Assembly: GCA_041485285.1 (NCBI GenBank)
Contig: JBGPJF010000007.1
Span: 9,149 to 73,148 of the forward strand
Length of the DNA stretch: 64,000 nucleotides
Direction: 5' to 3'
DNA from: DATEUP01 sp041485285
GTDB taxonomy: Archaea > Thermoplasmatota > DTKX01 > DATEUP01
The position numbers and the translations under genes are program-made. This document shows positions 17,433 through 26,361 of this stretch, piece after piece. The notes under the pieces are model-generated. The model saw only the letters and a program-made list of their open reading frames with translations, was not told where the DNA came from and searched no databases. Position 1 is the first letter of the stretch. The number at the start of each line of letters is the position of its first letter.

Positions 17433-17801
17433 TTGGGAGCCAAGCAGGGGTACCGCCGGTATTCGAAGAAGGCGAAGGTGGGCGCAAAGCGCGTCGTCGA
17501 GTCGCGGTCGAAGGTCAAGCGGGTGGGCCGGAAGCTCGAAGAGGACGTGGTTGCCGCCGGCGGGCGCGTGAAGTCGGGGGCGAAGCGGTTCGAGGCCGTG
17601 GCGGTCATCGACATCAAGCGGGCGGAGAAGGCGACGGCCAAGGAGCTGAAGCACCTCGCGAAGGACTTGGACCTCTTCTGCGACAACTGCGGGAAGGCGA
17701 TGCGGCCGGGCGGCCACGTGTCGAGGATGTTTGGCGGCAAGGAACTGCGGTTCTGCTCCGCGCTGTGCTCGGCGAAGTACAGGCCGCAGCAGTACGCGTG
17801 A
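17433..17801 (+). CDS. TRASH-like zinc-finger protein with basic N-terminus
   Basis: A 122-residue protein. The first about 75 residues are rich in Lys and Arg (for example RRYSKKAKVGAKRVVESRSK) and probably helical. The last about 42 residues form a treble-clef/TRASH-like zinc finger with FCDNCGKAM and RFCSALCSAKY. Such fingers bind metals or act in ribosome or chromatin contexts. TTG 17433 is the only good start; GAGGGAAGG directly before it could be a Shine-Dalgarno site, and a TATA-like TTTTAACA lies at about 17392. It may be a nucleic-acid-binding protein, but the role is unknown. Confidence 0.7.
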   Translation: MGAKQGYRRYSKKAKVGAKRVVESRSKVKRVGRKLEEDVVAAGGRVKSGAKRFEAVAVIDIKRAEKATAKELKHLAKDLDLFCDNCGKAMRPGGHVSRMFGGKELRFCSALCSAKYRPQQYA

Positions 17802-18024
17802 GCCCTACGGCGTTTAGCTGCGGGGACTCCCGCAGGGCAGCAGGCGTGCCGCGCGCAGGCGGCGCCAGGCCGGTTGCGACCCTATTGTATTTACGCTCGA
17901 GCACGCGCCCCACCGGGATTTCATGATTGATGGATCGGCGAACGCCAGAAAGTCGTTCCACCGTGCGGACGGCGAACGATAACGCTCAAATCTCAGCACC
18001 ACGGCCCTCCCCCCGTAGTGGGCC

Positions 18025-21000
18025 ATGTTGGAGGAGCGAACCCGCCGAGCCGTTGCGCGCGCTCAGGCCGCACACCTCCGCGTTGCAAGCTGGGGGGTCG
18101 CGCTTGCGTTGCTCGCCCTTGCGCTGGCGCCCGCCCCGTCGGGGGCCGCGCCGACGCCCCTTGCGCTCCCAGCCATCGCGCCTGCGGCGCCATTTCTACA
18201 AGCCAGCCAGAACGTCCCATCGACCGACTACAACTCGCTGAGCGAGGTCAACTTCTACCTGGGCTCGCGCATCGCCATCGACGGGGACCTCCGCGGCGCA
18301 AACGCTACGATGACTGCGTTCCTGATCGCGCGCGTGCGTGCGATGCAGAACATAGACGGCGGCTACGGGGACTGGGCGGGCGACCGCTCAAGCGCCGGGG
18401 CCACCGCGCGCGCCCTCGAGGCGCTGAACCAGCTCAACACGACGCGCGCCAATCCCGCTGCAACCGTGGGGTTCCTCGACGGGCTGCGCGTCATCTCGGG
18501 GGGAACCGACAACGGCGGGTACCGCACCTCGGCGGTCGACCGCACCCCAAGCATGACAAGCACCTCAAATGCGGTGCGCGCGTATCTCGCAATGGGCGCG
18601 AGCCTGCCCAACGCGACCGCCACGGCCGCGTTCGTCGGCAACCACCAGAACGCCGACGGCGGGTTCGGCTTGCTCTCCGACCGCGCCGGAGCCATCGCCG
18701 ACGTGTCGACGGCTACCTCCACCTGGGACGCAATCACCACGCTCACGGGACTCGGCGCCGCTCCCGACTTCCCGGCGCTTGCCGTGAGCTTCATGCAAGG
18801 CCTCCAAAACGCGGACGGCGGGTTTGGCGTGAGCACCGGCAACACCACATCGCGGGTGGCGTACACCTTCGACGCCGTCGACGCGCTGCGCTTGCTCGGC
18901 GCGGCGGCCAACAATCCGGCGGCCGCGCAGGCGTTCGTCTTGTCGAACGAGCTCCCGTCGGGGGGCTTCGTCGAGAATGCCTTGGACGTGGTCGCCGGCA
19001 TCCACACCGTCTACTTCGCCGTCCGCGCGCTGCAGCTGCTCAATGCGACGTTCGACCCCACGCTCACCTCCGCGTTTGTCGACACGGCGATCCCGAACGA
19101 GAATGACGGCGGCTATGGGAACCAGCCGGGAATCGTCTCGATCGTGCGCTTCACCTACGACCATGTTTTTGCGTTGAACCTCCTCGGCCAGCGCCCCGCG
19201 GAGCGCACGGCGGCGGTGGCGTACCTGCTGTCGCTCCACAACGCGGACGGAGGTTTCGGCAGCGGGGGGAATTCGACCGCCGACTCCACCGCCCGAGCAG
19301 TCCAGGCGTTGCAGGCACTTGGCGAACCGCTTCCTGACCCCGCGAGCATCTCGGCCTTCCTGCGCCGCCTCCAGAACCCCGACGGCGGGTTCGGCCTCGT
19401 CCCGGGTGCGCCCTCTTCGATCACCTACACGTACCGCGCCACGGCCGGGCTCGAAGCCATTGGAGACCTGCCAAATTCGAGTGCCGCTGCGACGACGTTC
19501 GTGCGGGCGCGCCAAATTGCCGACGGCGGGTTCCAGGAAACCGCAGGCGCCAGCGGGTCGACGGTCGTTTTCACAACCTACGCCATTCTCGCACTCAAGC
19601 TCCTCGGCTCCACCCCCGCGGACGGGACAGCGGCCGCGGCCTACCTAGCATCCGCACAAAACGCGGACGGCGGCTACCGCCATGCGCCCGCGGACACGGT
19701 TGCTCCGCTGCGGTTTTCGGCGGCGCTCTACACGCAGGCCGCCCTCCAAGGCCTCGCGGCGCTCGGCGCGGCGTTCCCGAACGCAAGCGTGACTTCGACC
19801 TTCGTGGGACGGCTCCAGACGGCAGACGGGGCGTTCTCCGAGCACCTGAATTTCACGAGCACGGGCAACGCGACCTATTCGTCATTCCTGGCCCTCGACT
19901 TGCTGGCCCCGGGGGTCTACAACGCGCCGCCTTCGCTGTCCGCGCTCACGGCAACCCCAAACGTCACGAACTCGTCGACGCCGGTGGCGTTCACCGTGGA
20001 TATCGCGGACGCACAGGGCCAGCTGCCCACGAAAATCCTGCTCCTTGTCAACGGCGAGCGGGAAGTCATGGATCCCGCCGTCGCGACCGACCTCGACACG
20101 CGAGACGGAAAGACGTACGCCAAAACGATGGCTCTGCCCATTGGGAACTACAGCTTTGGCGTGACCGCCTCCGACGGGCTTGCCGAATCGACGCTTACGT
20201 CGGGGGCCGCGATCGTGCAGGTGCGCCTCGACCCGGGCCCCGGCAACAATACCACCGTCCCGCCTCCGCCCCCGCCGCCCCCGCCGCCCCCACCGCCCCC
20301 GCCGCCCCCACCGCCCGCGCCTCCGCCGCCCCAGAACAACACGACGACTCCACCCCAAAACAATACGCCGACCCCGCCGCCCCCACCGCCGCCGCCCGTC
20401 CGGCACGCGCCGACCGTGACGGCCTTCGTCGACCCTCCGGCAGGCGACCGCGACACGGTCTTCACGTTCAACGCGACCTACGCGCAGGCCGAGGGGTTTG
20501 CGCCCACCTATGTGCGCATCGAGATCGACACGGGTAACTGGCAACCCATGGCGGCGAAGGGCGGCAGCGGTGCCGCCACGGCCGGCGTCGAGTACACCTT
20601 CCAAACCGTGCTCGGGGAAGGCAACCACACGTTCCGCGTGGGCGTCTTTGACGGCCTCAACGCCGTCCAGACCGAATGGATCGAGGGCCCGGCGGTCGTA
20701 CCACCGGGGGCGATCCGCCCGGACGCGGCTACCTTTGCCACGATTCGCGCGACGATCGCGGCCCGGTATGGCGCGCTCATCGGTCCGCTCGATGTCGAGC
20801 GGGGAATCTACGGCGGCGCGTTCGCGTGGGTCGTGCACCTAACGGGCGGCGACCACTTCGTCTCGCTCGACGGCACGGCGGTGCTCGACGACCCGCTGCC
20901 TCCGCCGCCTCGCTCGCCCCCGCGAGCGACCTTTGCCCCCTCTCCAGCGTTCCTCGCGCTTGGCGCAGCCTTGATTGGTGCGGCTGCCCTTGGCGCGGCG

Positions 21001-21039
21001 GTGCTGGTGCGCCGGCGGAGGAAGCGGCCTGAACCGTGA
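18025..21039 (+). CDS. secreted alpha-toroid (prenyltransferase/squalene-cyclase repeat) surface protein
   Basis: A 1004-residue secreted protein. A signal region (residues about 20-42) is followed by about eleven repeats with the motif QNADGGFG or similar (QNIDGGYG, HNADGGFG, QNPDGGFG, QTADGAF), up to about residue 625. Such repeats build alpha/alpha toroids in squalene cyclases and prenyltransferases. The catalytic motifs of those enzymes (DxDD) are not seen, so this is probably a binding scaffold. Ig-like regions follow, split by a poly-proline tract of over 20 residues (about 20261-20330), then a C-terminal helix and RRRRKRPEP. A strong Shine-Dalgarno site near its 3' end serves the next gene, so it is likely co-transcribed with that gene. 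Confidence 0.88.
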   Translation: MLEERTRRAVARAQAAHLRVASWGVALALLALALAPAPSGAAPTPLALPAIAPAAPFLQASQNVPSTDYNSLSEVNFYLGSRIAIDGDLRGANATMTAFLIARVRAMQNIDGGYGDWAGDRSSAGATARALEALNQLNTTRANPAATVGFLDGLRVISGGTDNGGYRTSAVDRTPSMTSTSNAVRAYLAMGASLPNATATAAFVGNHQNADGGFGLLSDRAGAIADVSTATSTWDAITTLTGLGAAPDFPALAVSFMQGLQNADGGFGVSTGNTTSRVAYTFDAVDALRLLGAAANNPAAAQAFVLSNELPSGGFVENALDVVAGIHTVYFAVRALQLLNATFDPTLTSAFVDTAIPNENDGGYGNQPGIVSIVRFTYDHVFALNLLGQRPAERTAAVAYLLSLHNADGGFGSGGNSTADSTARAVQALQALGEPLPDPASISAFLRRLQNPDGGFGLVPGAPSSITYTYRATAGLEAIGDLPNSSAAATTFVRARQIADGGFQETAGASGSTVVFTTYAILALKLLGSTPADGTAAAAYLASAQNADGGYRHAPADTVAPLRFSAALYTQAALQGLAALGAAFPNASVTSTFVGRLQTADGAFSEHLNFTSTGNATYSSFLALDLLAPGVYNAPPSLSALTATPNVTNSSTPVAFTVDIADAQGQLPTKILLLVNGEREVMDPAVATDLDTRDGKTYAKTMALPIGNYSFGVTASDGLAESTLTSGAAIVQVRLDPGPGNNTTVPPPPPPPPPPPPPPPPPPPAPPPPQNNTTTPPQNNTPTPPPPPPPPVRHAPTVTAFVDPPAGDRDTVFTFNATYAQAEGFAPTYVRIEIDTGNWQPMAAKGGSGAATAGVEYTFQTVLGEGNHTFRVGVFDGLNAVQTEWIEGPAVVPPGAIRPDAATFATIRATIAARYGALIGPLDVERGIYGGAFAWVVHLTGGDHFVSLDGTAVLDDPLPPPPRSPPRATFAPSPAFLALGAALIGAAALGAAVLVRRRRKRPEP

Positions 21040-22657
21040 GGAAAAGCTGTGGGTCGGCGCCTTCCTCGCCGGCCTCACGGCCATCTCGCTCGTTGTCTGG
21101 GCCGAGATGTACCGCGTGTCGCCGATACTGCTCACCTCGCGCCTCTTCTTCCAGCTGATGATCGGCGCGACGCTGATCGCGATGCTGCGCAATGTCGTGG
21201 GCGTCAAGGCGTTCGGGGTCTTCGGCCCGACGATCGTCACCTTCGCCCTCCTGAAGGCTGGCCCGGTATGGGGGCTCGTGCTCTTTTTCGATGTGTTCCT
21301 CGTGGCGCTGGGCACCCGCTTCGTGGTGGAGCCGCTGCGGCTCGGGGCGAATCACCGGGTGGCCGTCGTGATCACCACGGTCGTGCTGTCGCTGACGCTC
21401 ATCCAGGTGCTCGGCGAGGTCGTGCACCTGAAGATCATCGAGGCCTCGCTGCTGCTGCCGGTGCTCATCACGGCGTGGCTTGCCGACGAGTTTGCCGACA
21501 ACGCCAAGGAGATGGGGTGGACCGAGCCGGCCAAGAAATTCGCAGGGACGACCGGGTTGATCGTGGCCTCGTACGTGCTGATGAGCTGGACGGCCTTCGT
21601 TGACGTGTTCATCCGGACGCCGCCGCTGTGGGTGCTTGCCATCGTGCTCAACATCTACGCGGCGCGGAAGGTGCGCTTCCGGCTGTCGGAGCACCTGCGT
21701 TTCAAACCGGCGGCAGCCGGCGAAGGCGGCTTCGAGGGCGTCCTTGGGATGAACGAGCGCAACCGTGGCGTCATTCAGGAGTTCAACCCATCGTGGGCGT
21801 TCCCGGGCGTGGAGAAGCACGAGATGAAGCGCGCGCTTCACGGGCTCGAGATCCCGACCCCTCCAACACTCATGGTCGTCCGCGACCGCCGCGACCTTGG
21901 GGCGCTCGCGGAGCGGTTGGACACGCTGGGATCGTTTGCGATGAAGCCCGCCCGCGGCCACGGGGGGGAGGGGATCGTGGTGGTCGAGTCGAAGGACGGC
22001 GATGCCTTCGTGCGCGGGGACGGCACCCGCCTGACACGCAAGGAGCTCGTGGCCCACGCGGCCCAGATTCTCGAGGGCGAATACTCGGCCTCCCACACGG
22101 ACGTCGCGATCATCGAGGAGTGCGTGCGTCCGGCCGCTTTTTTCGACCGCTTCTACTTCCGCGGGGTGCCGGACATCCGCGTGATCGTGCTGCGCGGTTT
22201 CCCCCTGATGGCGATGACGCGCCTGCCGACGAAGGAGTCGGGCGGCGCGGCCAACCTCCACAAAGGGGCCGTGGGGGTCGGGTTGAGGATCAGCGACGGG
22301 GCGCCGGTGCGCGCGTTTTGGCAAGGGAACGCGATCGAGAAGCACCCCGACACGGGTCGGCCCTTTTCCGAACTCGTCGTGCCTGATTGGGACCGTGTGC
22401 TCGAAATTGCCGTGCGTGCGCAAGCGGCCTCGCGCCTCGGGTACGCGGGCGTCGACATCGTGGTGGACAAGCATCGCGGGCCGCTGGTCCTTGAAGTGAA
22501 CAAGCGGCCGGGCCTTGCCGTGCAAAACGCAAATGCCGAGGGTGTCGGCCGACGAATCGCGCTCGTGAAGGGCAAGCTCGCCGACAGCGAGTTCAAGCCC
22601 GTGGCCGAGCGCGTGGCGCTTGCCAGGGCGTGGGACAAAGCGGGGTGGTCCACGTGA
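20975..22657 (+). CDS. 7TM domain fused to RimK-related ATP-grasp ligase
   Basis: The N-terminal about 230 residues hold roughly seven helices of the kind found in the 7TM domain linked to inactive transglutaminases. The C-terminal about 300 residues are a RimK-related alpha-L-glutamate ligase-type ATP-grasp: VLGMNERN, MKPARGHGGEGI, IIEECV, GVPDIRVIVLRGFPLMAM, RLPTKESGGAANLHKGAVGVG, HPDTG and LEVNKRPGLAVQNAN. The predicted activity is ATP-driven formation of an amide bond at the membrane. The ORF opens at ATG 20975, inside the previous gene. GGAGG at 21017 sits seven bases before CTG 21029 (LNREEKLWVG), which may be the real start. Its stop overlaps the next gene by GTGA. Confidence 0.85.
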   Translation: MVRLPLARRCWCAGGGSGLNREEKLWVGAFLAGLTAISLVVWAEMYRVSPILLTSRLFFQLMIGATLIAMLRNVVGVKAFGVFGPTIVTFALLKAGPVWGLVLFFDVFLVALGTRFVVEPLRLGANHRVAVVITTVVLSLTLIQVLGEVVHLKIIEASLLLPVLITAWLADEFADNAKEMGWTEPAKKFAGTTGLIVASYVLMSWTAFVDVFIRTPPLWVLAIVLNIYAARKVRFRLSEHLRFKPAAAGEGGFEGVLGMNERNRGVIQEFNPSWAFPGVEKHEMKRALHGLEIPTPPTLMVVRDRRDLGALAERLDTLGSFAMKPARGHGGEGIVVVESKDGDAFVRGDGTRLTRKELVAHAAQILEGEYSASHTDVAIIEECVRPAAFFDRFYFRGVPDIRVIVLRGFPLMAMTRLPTKESGGAANLHKGAVGVGLRISDGAPVRAFWQGNAIEKHPDTGRPFSELVVPDWDRVLEIAVRAQAASRLGYAGVDIVVDKHRGPLVLEVNKRPGLAVQNANAEGVGRRIALVKGKLADSEFKPVAERVALARAWDKAGWST

Positions 22658-23763
22658 GCGTGCGCATCTGGCCCATCGTGGCGGCCGCAGTCCTTGTGGG
22701 GGCTTCGATGTCGGTGTTCTTGCTCTCGATGGCCGAGGGGCCCACGGACGTTTACCAGATCACGACGATGACCGTGCGCTACGAGATCGTTGTGACCAAT
22801 TCGGGCCCGGGAGACGCCGAGGCGATCCCGCTTACGGCCGCTTTCGTGCGGGATGTCGCCCCGAACCAGCGGGTGATCGAGTCGAAGGTGAGCCCGGCCC
22901 CCACCCGGACGTACAATGACTCACTCAACAACTCGTTCGCGCTTTTCACGGTTGAGCGCTTGCACGCGGGGCAGAATTTCACGGCGACCTTTACGGCGAC
23001 GGTCGAACTGAAGGGGATGGACTTCAACCTGAAGCCTGGGTCGGGTGGGACGTATCAGGGGGAGGAGGACGCGTACCTGGCGCCGACGAGCCTTACCGAC
23101 GCGGCCGCCCCGGTGGTGAAGGCGAAGGCCCGGGAGCTTGAGGACCAGGGAGGCGATGTTTTCCAGACGGTTTGGAATATTTACAACTTCATCGTGGACC
23201 AGCTCGCGTACCAGCAGCTTCCCGGCGAGTGGTCGGCCTCGTGGGTGTTGACGCACGGGGAAGGGGGCTCGGCGGACCTTGCGAATGTGTTCGTCGCGCT
23301 CGCGCGCGCTTCGGGCATCCCGGCAAGGCGCCTGTCCGGGTGGGGGGAGACGGCATTCAATGTGAGCGAAACGCGCACCTCGAACCGGCTGGCGCACGGT
23401 TGGGCGGAGTTCTACCTGCCCGCCTTCGGGTGGATCCCGGTGGACCCGACCTTCGGGAAAACAAACCGGTTCGACAACCTGGGCCGGCCCGATGAGAAGC
23501 ATGTGGTGATGACCCGAGGCGAGGGCATCCACTTCTTCGAGCGCGGGGCCTACGGGTCGCCGGGGGGCGACGCGTCGGTGACCACGGACTACCGGGTGAC
23601 CCCGCTTGCGATCACGAATGTGACCGTGAGCCCGGAGCACCTGATCGTGCTGGCGTTCATGTACGGGCTTCCGCTGCTGTTCATGGCGGTGGTCGCTCAT
23701 AAGGTGTGGAACCAACGGCGCGAGGCGGGCCGAGCCGGGAAGGACGACGTTGAGGGCGGGTAA
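22654..23763 (+). CDS. membrane-anchored transglutaminase-like protein lacking the catalytic Cys
   Basis: A 369-residue protein with an N-terminal helix (residues 7-26), an external region and a transglutaminase-like core. The core reads GGSADLANVFVALARASGIP, then LAHGWAEFYLP and WIPVDPTFG. The family triad Cys/His/Asp is S206/H248/D264: the nucleophile Cys is Ser, so normal transglutaminase chemistry is unlikely. A second helix (LIVLAFMYGLPLLFMAVVAH) lies near the C-terminus. GTG 22654 overlaps the previous stop as GTGA, so the pair is translationally coupled. In bacteria, inactive transglutaminase and 7TM domains are fused and the ATP-grasp is separate; here the split differs. It probably works with the upstream ligase on a surface peptide or protein. 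Confidence 0.85.
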   Translation: MSVRIWPIVAAAVLVGASMSVFLLSMAEGPTDVYQITTMTVRYEIVVTNSGPGDAEAIPLTAAFVRDVAPNQRVIESKVSPAPTRTYNDSLNNSFALFTVERLHAGQNFTATFTATVELKGMDFNLKPGSGGTYQGEEDAYLAPTSLTDAAAPVVKAKARELEDQGGDVFQTVWNIYNFIVDQLAYQQLPGEWSASWVLTHGEGGSADLANVFVALARASGIPARRLSGWGETAFNVSETRTSNRLAHGWAEFYLPAFGWIPVDPTFGKTNRFDNLGRPDEKHVVMTRGEGIHFFERGAYGSPGGDASVTTDYRVTPLAITNVTVSPEHLIVLAFMYGLPLLFMAVVAHKVWNQRREAGRAGKDDVEGG

Positions 23764-23789
23764 GGGGCTCTTGAACCTGACTGCGTCCC

Positions 23790-24836
23790 TCATGGTACTG
23801 CGGCGGCGTGGGCGACGGGAAGTTCGGCGGCAGGAGCGCGCCACCGCGGCAGGTTGCGGCGGTAGGTCCAGGCGAACCAGACGGCGGTAACCGGCCCGAC
23901 GGCGACCATGCCAGGGCCGGCGACGGGGTTGAACGCGCCGTAGAGCATGCCGAAGAGCATGATGAAACCGAACGCGCCGGTGACGAATGCGAACAAGCAC
24001 CGCTCGGCATTCGAGGGGTGGAGCGCGCCGCGGAGCACGAGGAGCATCGCGACGGCCGTGAACGCGAGCACGGCGATGGTGAGGCCGAAGTAGATGCCCG
24101 AGGCCTCCGCCACGGACGGCCAAAGGAAATTCCACATCATCCAGAGGAAGCCGACGAGGGCGAAGCGCCAGATGCGGGTGGGCGCGACGAGCGCCAGGGG
24201 GCGCAGGAAATTCTTGGGGGCGCGGCGTGCGGCCTCGAGGAACGCGAGGCCGAGGATGGGAGCGATGAGTTGCTCGGGGCCGTGGAAATACGAGAAGGCG
24301 AGCGCGTAGACGGGGAGGCACAGGGCGAAGAAAAAGAGGCACCAACCGGTGGCCTTCTCCGAGAGCAGGCGCTTCCCCTTGAACTCGGGGAACAGGACAT
24401 CGATGAGGAAGATGGGGATCGCGATGGAGACGACCGCGTGGTAGAGGGTGAGCGACGCCGCCCATATCCACCCGACCTCGCCGACGCGGCCGTACGTTGA
24501 GCTGATGTCGGGCCAGTTGGGGTTGAACCACGAACTGACGACGAGCCCCTCTTCGTAGACGCCGTAGGCGCAGCCGAGGAGCAGGAGGGTGGCCCAGCCT
24601 TTGTCCCAGCGGATGACGGCGTCGCGGATGAGGAGCGCGCCGCAGCCGTAGAGGGCAAGGAGGCCGAGGAGGTTGGGGCTGACGAATTCGAGGGGGGGCG
24701 ACGAGCCGGAGACGAGCTCGGCAAGGACGGGCGACAAGAACAGCAGGCTGTAGATGGCCTTGCGCTGGCGCTCCACGGGGCCACTTGGGAGGGGGTGGCG
24801 ATTTGAAGGTTCGTTCCCAATCGCTTGCACGAGCAC
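23790..24836 (-). CDS. polytopic membrane protein, function unknown
   Basis: A 348-residue protein with about nine or ten helices. A conserved-looking segment YGVYEEGLVVSSWFNPNWPD follows the third helix and is reminiscent of, but not diagnostic for, CPBP-type intramembrane proteases. The start is GTG 24836. It is convergent with the transglutaminase-like gene (27 bases between stops). Nothing visible fixes its function. Confidence 0.75.
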   Translation of the reverse strand: MLVQAIGNEPSNRHPLPSGPVERQRKAIYSLLFLSPVLAELVSGSSPPLEFVSPNLLGLLALYGCGALLIRDAVIRWDKGWATLLLLGCAYGVYEEGLVVSSWFNPNWPDISSTYGRVGEVGWIWAASLTLYHAVVSIAIPIFLIDVLFPEFKGKRLLSEKATGWCLFFFALCLPVYALAFSYFHGPEQLIAPILGLAFLEAARRAPKNFLRPLALVAPTRIWRFALVGFLWMMWNFLWPSVAEASGIYFGLTIAVLAFTAVAMLLVLRGALHPSNAERCLFAFVTGAFGFIMLFGMLYGAFNPVAGPGMVAVGPVTAVWFAWTYRRNLPRWRAPAAELPVAHAAAVP

Positions 24837-24884
24837 AAAGGCTCAAGAGGGGCCGGCAGCCAGAGGCCCGCAAGGGGTGGGTAC

Positions 24885-25562
24885 TCAACTCACGGGACGG
24901 GCGGCCCGCGGAACCCGCGGTTTGGCGAAGCGGCGGCCGGACCGTGCGCCGCGACGGATCGATTTGGGCGCTCGGGGCGGATCGCCAATGACGGACCTGG
25001 GTCGCGAGGCGCGCCGCGCGGCGGCGGCTGCGGCCTTCGCCCGATGGACGCGAGCGGGCGCTAGCAGCCCCCGCGCCGCCGCCCGATCCATGGCATGGCT
25101 GATCGCTCGGCCCACCTTCGCGTCCACATGCTGCTGCGCGCAGACGTCGCATGTGCCGATCGTGAACCGGCCAAGATGAACGCCATCGACCCAAACGTCG
25201 TCGGGCCCGTCAACAAAGAATCCGAGATTGCACATTGGGCACAGGCGTTCCGCGCCACCCACGCGGGAGCGTGGCGTGCGTGGCCCGCTGCGGGCTCGTG
25301 AAGGCGGCCCGTGACCGCTCACGCGGGCCTTGGGGCGCCGCCCCGGGTGCTCCGGCGCAGGGAGGAGGCCCCGGGCCCGCGCACGGTCGAAAGCCCGGTC
25401 GATGGCGCCGCCGCTACGGGGGCCCACAGACTGACTGAAGCAAACCGTGCAGGTTTCAACAACGAAACGACCAAGCCGCACGCCTCTCCACCAGACGTTC
25501 TCGGGCGCCGATCGTAGCACACCGCGGCGGCACCTAATGCAGGGGAGTTCCGCGCGCTTCAC
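24885..25562 (-). CDS. duplicated YgiT-type zinc-finger protein, probable antitoxin
   Basis: Two copies of one zinc-finger module: PCIRCRRG ... VWWRGVRLGRFVVETCTVC, then LCPMCNLG ... VWVDGVHLGRFTIGTCDVC. Each has two CxxC pairs, followed by a helix ending RARGLL or AARGLL. A basic Ala/Arg tail of about 55 residues ends the protein; no HTH is evident. GTG 25562 overlaps the stop of the upstream gene (GTGA) and puts the first finger at residue 8. YgiT/MqsA-like fingers are commonly encoded after a DUF4258-type toxin, and the upstream gene has that shape. The frame is open to 25652, so ATG 25589 is an alternative start. Confidence 0.6.
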   Translation of the reverse strand: MKRAELPCIRCRRGVLRSAPENVWWRGVRLGRFVVETCTVCFSQSVGPRSGGAIDRAFDRARARGLLPAPEHPGRRPKARVSGHGPPSRARSGPRTPRSRVGGAERLCPMCNLGFFVDGPDDVWVDGVHLGRFTIGTCDVCAQQHVDAKVGRAISHAMDRAAARGLLAPARVHRAKAAAAAARRASRPRSVIGDPPRAPKSIRRGARSGRRFAKPRVPRAARPVS

Positions 25563-25837
25563 CTCCTGACGTAGAATGCGGTGATACATGAGACATTGCA
25601 CGGACGGACCGGTTCGATGACGATGCGGAGGCGACCGAAACGGACCAGGCAACGGGAACGGTTCGAGGGGTTCGGCACAATCCGCCCGAAGCGGACGGCT
25701 TCGACCGCGTCATCAAGCGTGATGCTGGGGCGCTCTCTGCGCCAGAGTTTGTCCTCAAGGTCCCAGTGAACTGAGCACGGCCGGAGCGATTCAGCCCACA
25801 GCGCGGACCCAGAAGGCGGCGGCTGTCGTACGGTCAC
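25559..25837 (-). CDS. DUF4258-like probable toxin
   Basis: A short protein ending in an alpha/beta segment: DDAVEAVRFGRIVPNPSNRS, then CLVRFGRLRIVIEPV and SCITAFYVRR. Helix, turn and paired strands with a final ITAFYVRR resemble DUF4258-type toxins that pair with YgiT-type zinc fingers. It is coupled to the zinc-finger gene by a four-base overlap. The start is uncertain; GTG 25837 is given, and the frame is open to 25894. The region from HWDLEDKLW to the end is the part I trust. Confidence 0.5.
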   Translation of the reverse strand: MTVRQPPPSGSALWAESLRPCSVHWDLEDKLWRRERPSITLDDAVEAVRFGRIVPNPSNRSRCLVRFGRLRIVIEPVRPCNVSCITAFYVRR

Positions 25838-25967
25838 GCGTGTCGTCGAGCAGCCGCCTTTTTGGCTGTTGGTAGATGGAAATCGTTGGCGCACTGATTA
25901 TTCCGCGGCCTGCCCCCGCGGGGAGCAGCAGCGAAACCTTCATGCCCGAAGCCGCTGCATTTCGCCC

Positions 25968-26342
25968 GTGGCCGCCCCGTCGAGGAAGCGCATCCTGGTC
26001 GTTGACGACGAGGAGTTCGTGCGCGAGGCGTTCACCGATGTGATCCGCAACGCGGGCTCGCTGGTCATCACGGCCCAGGACGGGGCCGAGGCGATCGCGA
26101 AGCTGCGCGAGGGAAACGTCGCGCTGATCGTGCTCGACCTCGGCCTGCCCGGGATCTCGGGGCTGCGCGTGCTCGAGTGGATGAGCCAAAACGCGCCGCA
26201 CGTGCCGGTGCTCGTGGTGACGGGGCTCGAGAACCCGCCGAATGTGCTCGTGCGCTTCCCGAACCTGGTGAAGATCATGCAGAAGAAGCCGGTGCCGAAC
26301 GATCTTCTCGTCCACTTGGTAGAGACGTACGCCTTGGAGTGA
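25968..26342 (+). CDS. response-regulator receiver-domain protein
   Basis: A stand-alone CheY-like receiver of about 124 residues. It keeps the acidic pair in ILVVDDEE, the phospho-acceptor Asp in LIVLDLGLPG, the Thr in VLVVTG and the Lys in MQKKPVP. There is no output domain, so it probably acts through protein contact. GTG 25968 gives the normal receiver N-terminus; the frame is open to 25869. The next gene begins 19 bases later and is probably co-transcribed. A histidine kinase lies at 33.6 kb, but no direct link is visible. Confidence 0.88.
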   Translation: MAAPSRKRILVVDDEEFVREAFTDVIRNAGSLVITAQDGAEAIAKLREGNVALIVLDLGLPGISGLRVLEWMSQNAPHVPVLVVTGLENPPNVLVRFPNLVKIMQKKPVPNDLLVHLVETYALE

Positions 26343-26361
26343 GTCCCGCCGGGGTCCGACC

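Noticed and set aside
23790..24836. CPBP-type intramembrane protease
   Set aside because: Only an EEG segment is reminiscent; the EExxxR and downstream His motifs are not seen, so the gene is left as unknown.
20777..25194. Two long minus-strand frames (582 and 757 codons)
   Set aside because: Both are antisense to the 7TM/ATP-grasp, transglutaminase-like and membrane-protein genes and show only Arg/His/Pro-rich text.
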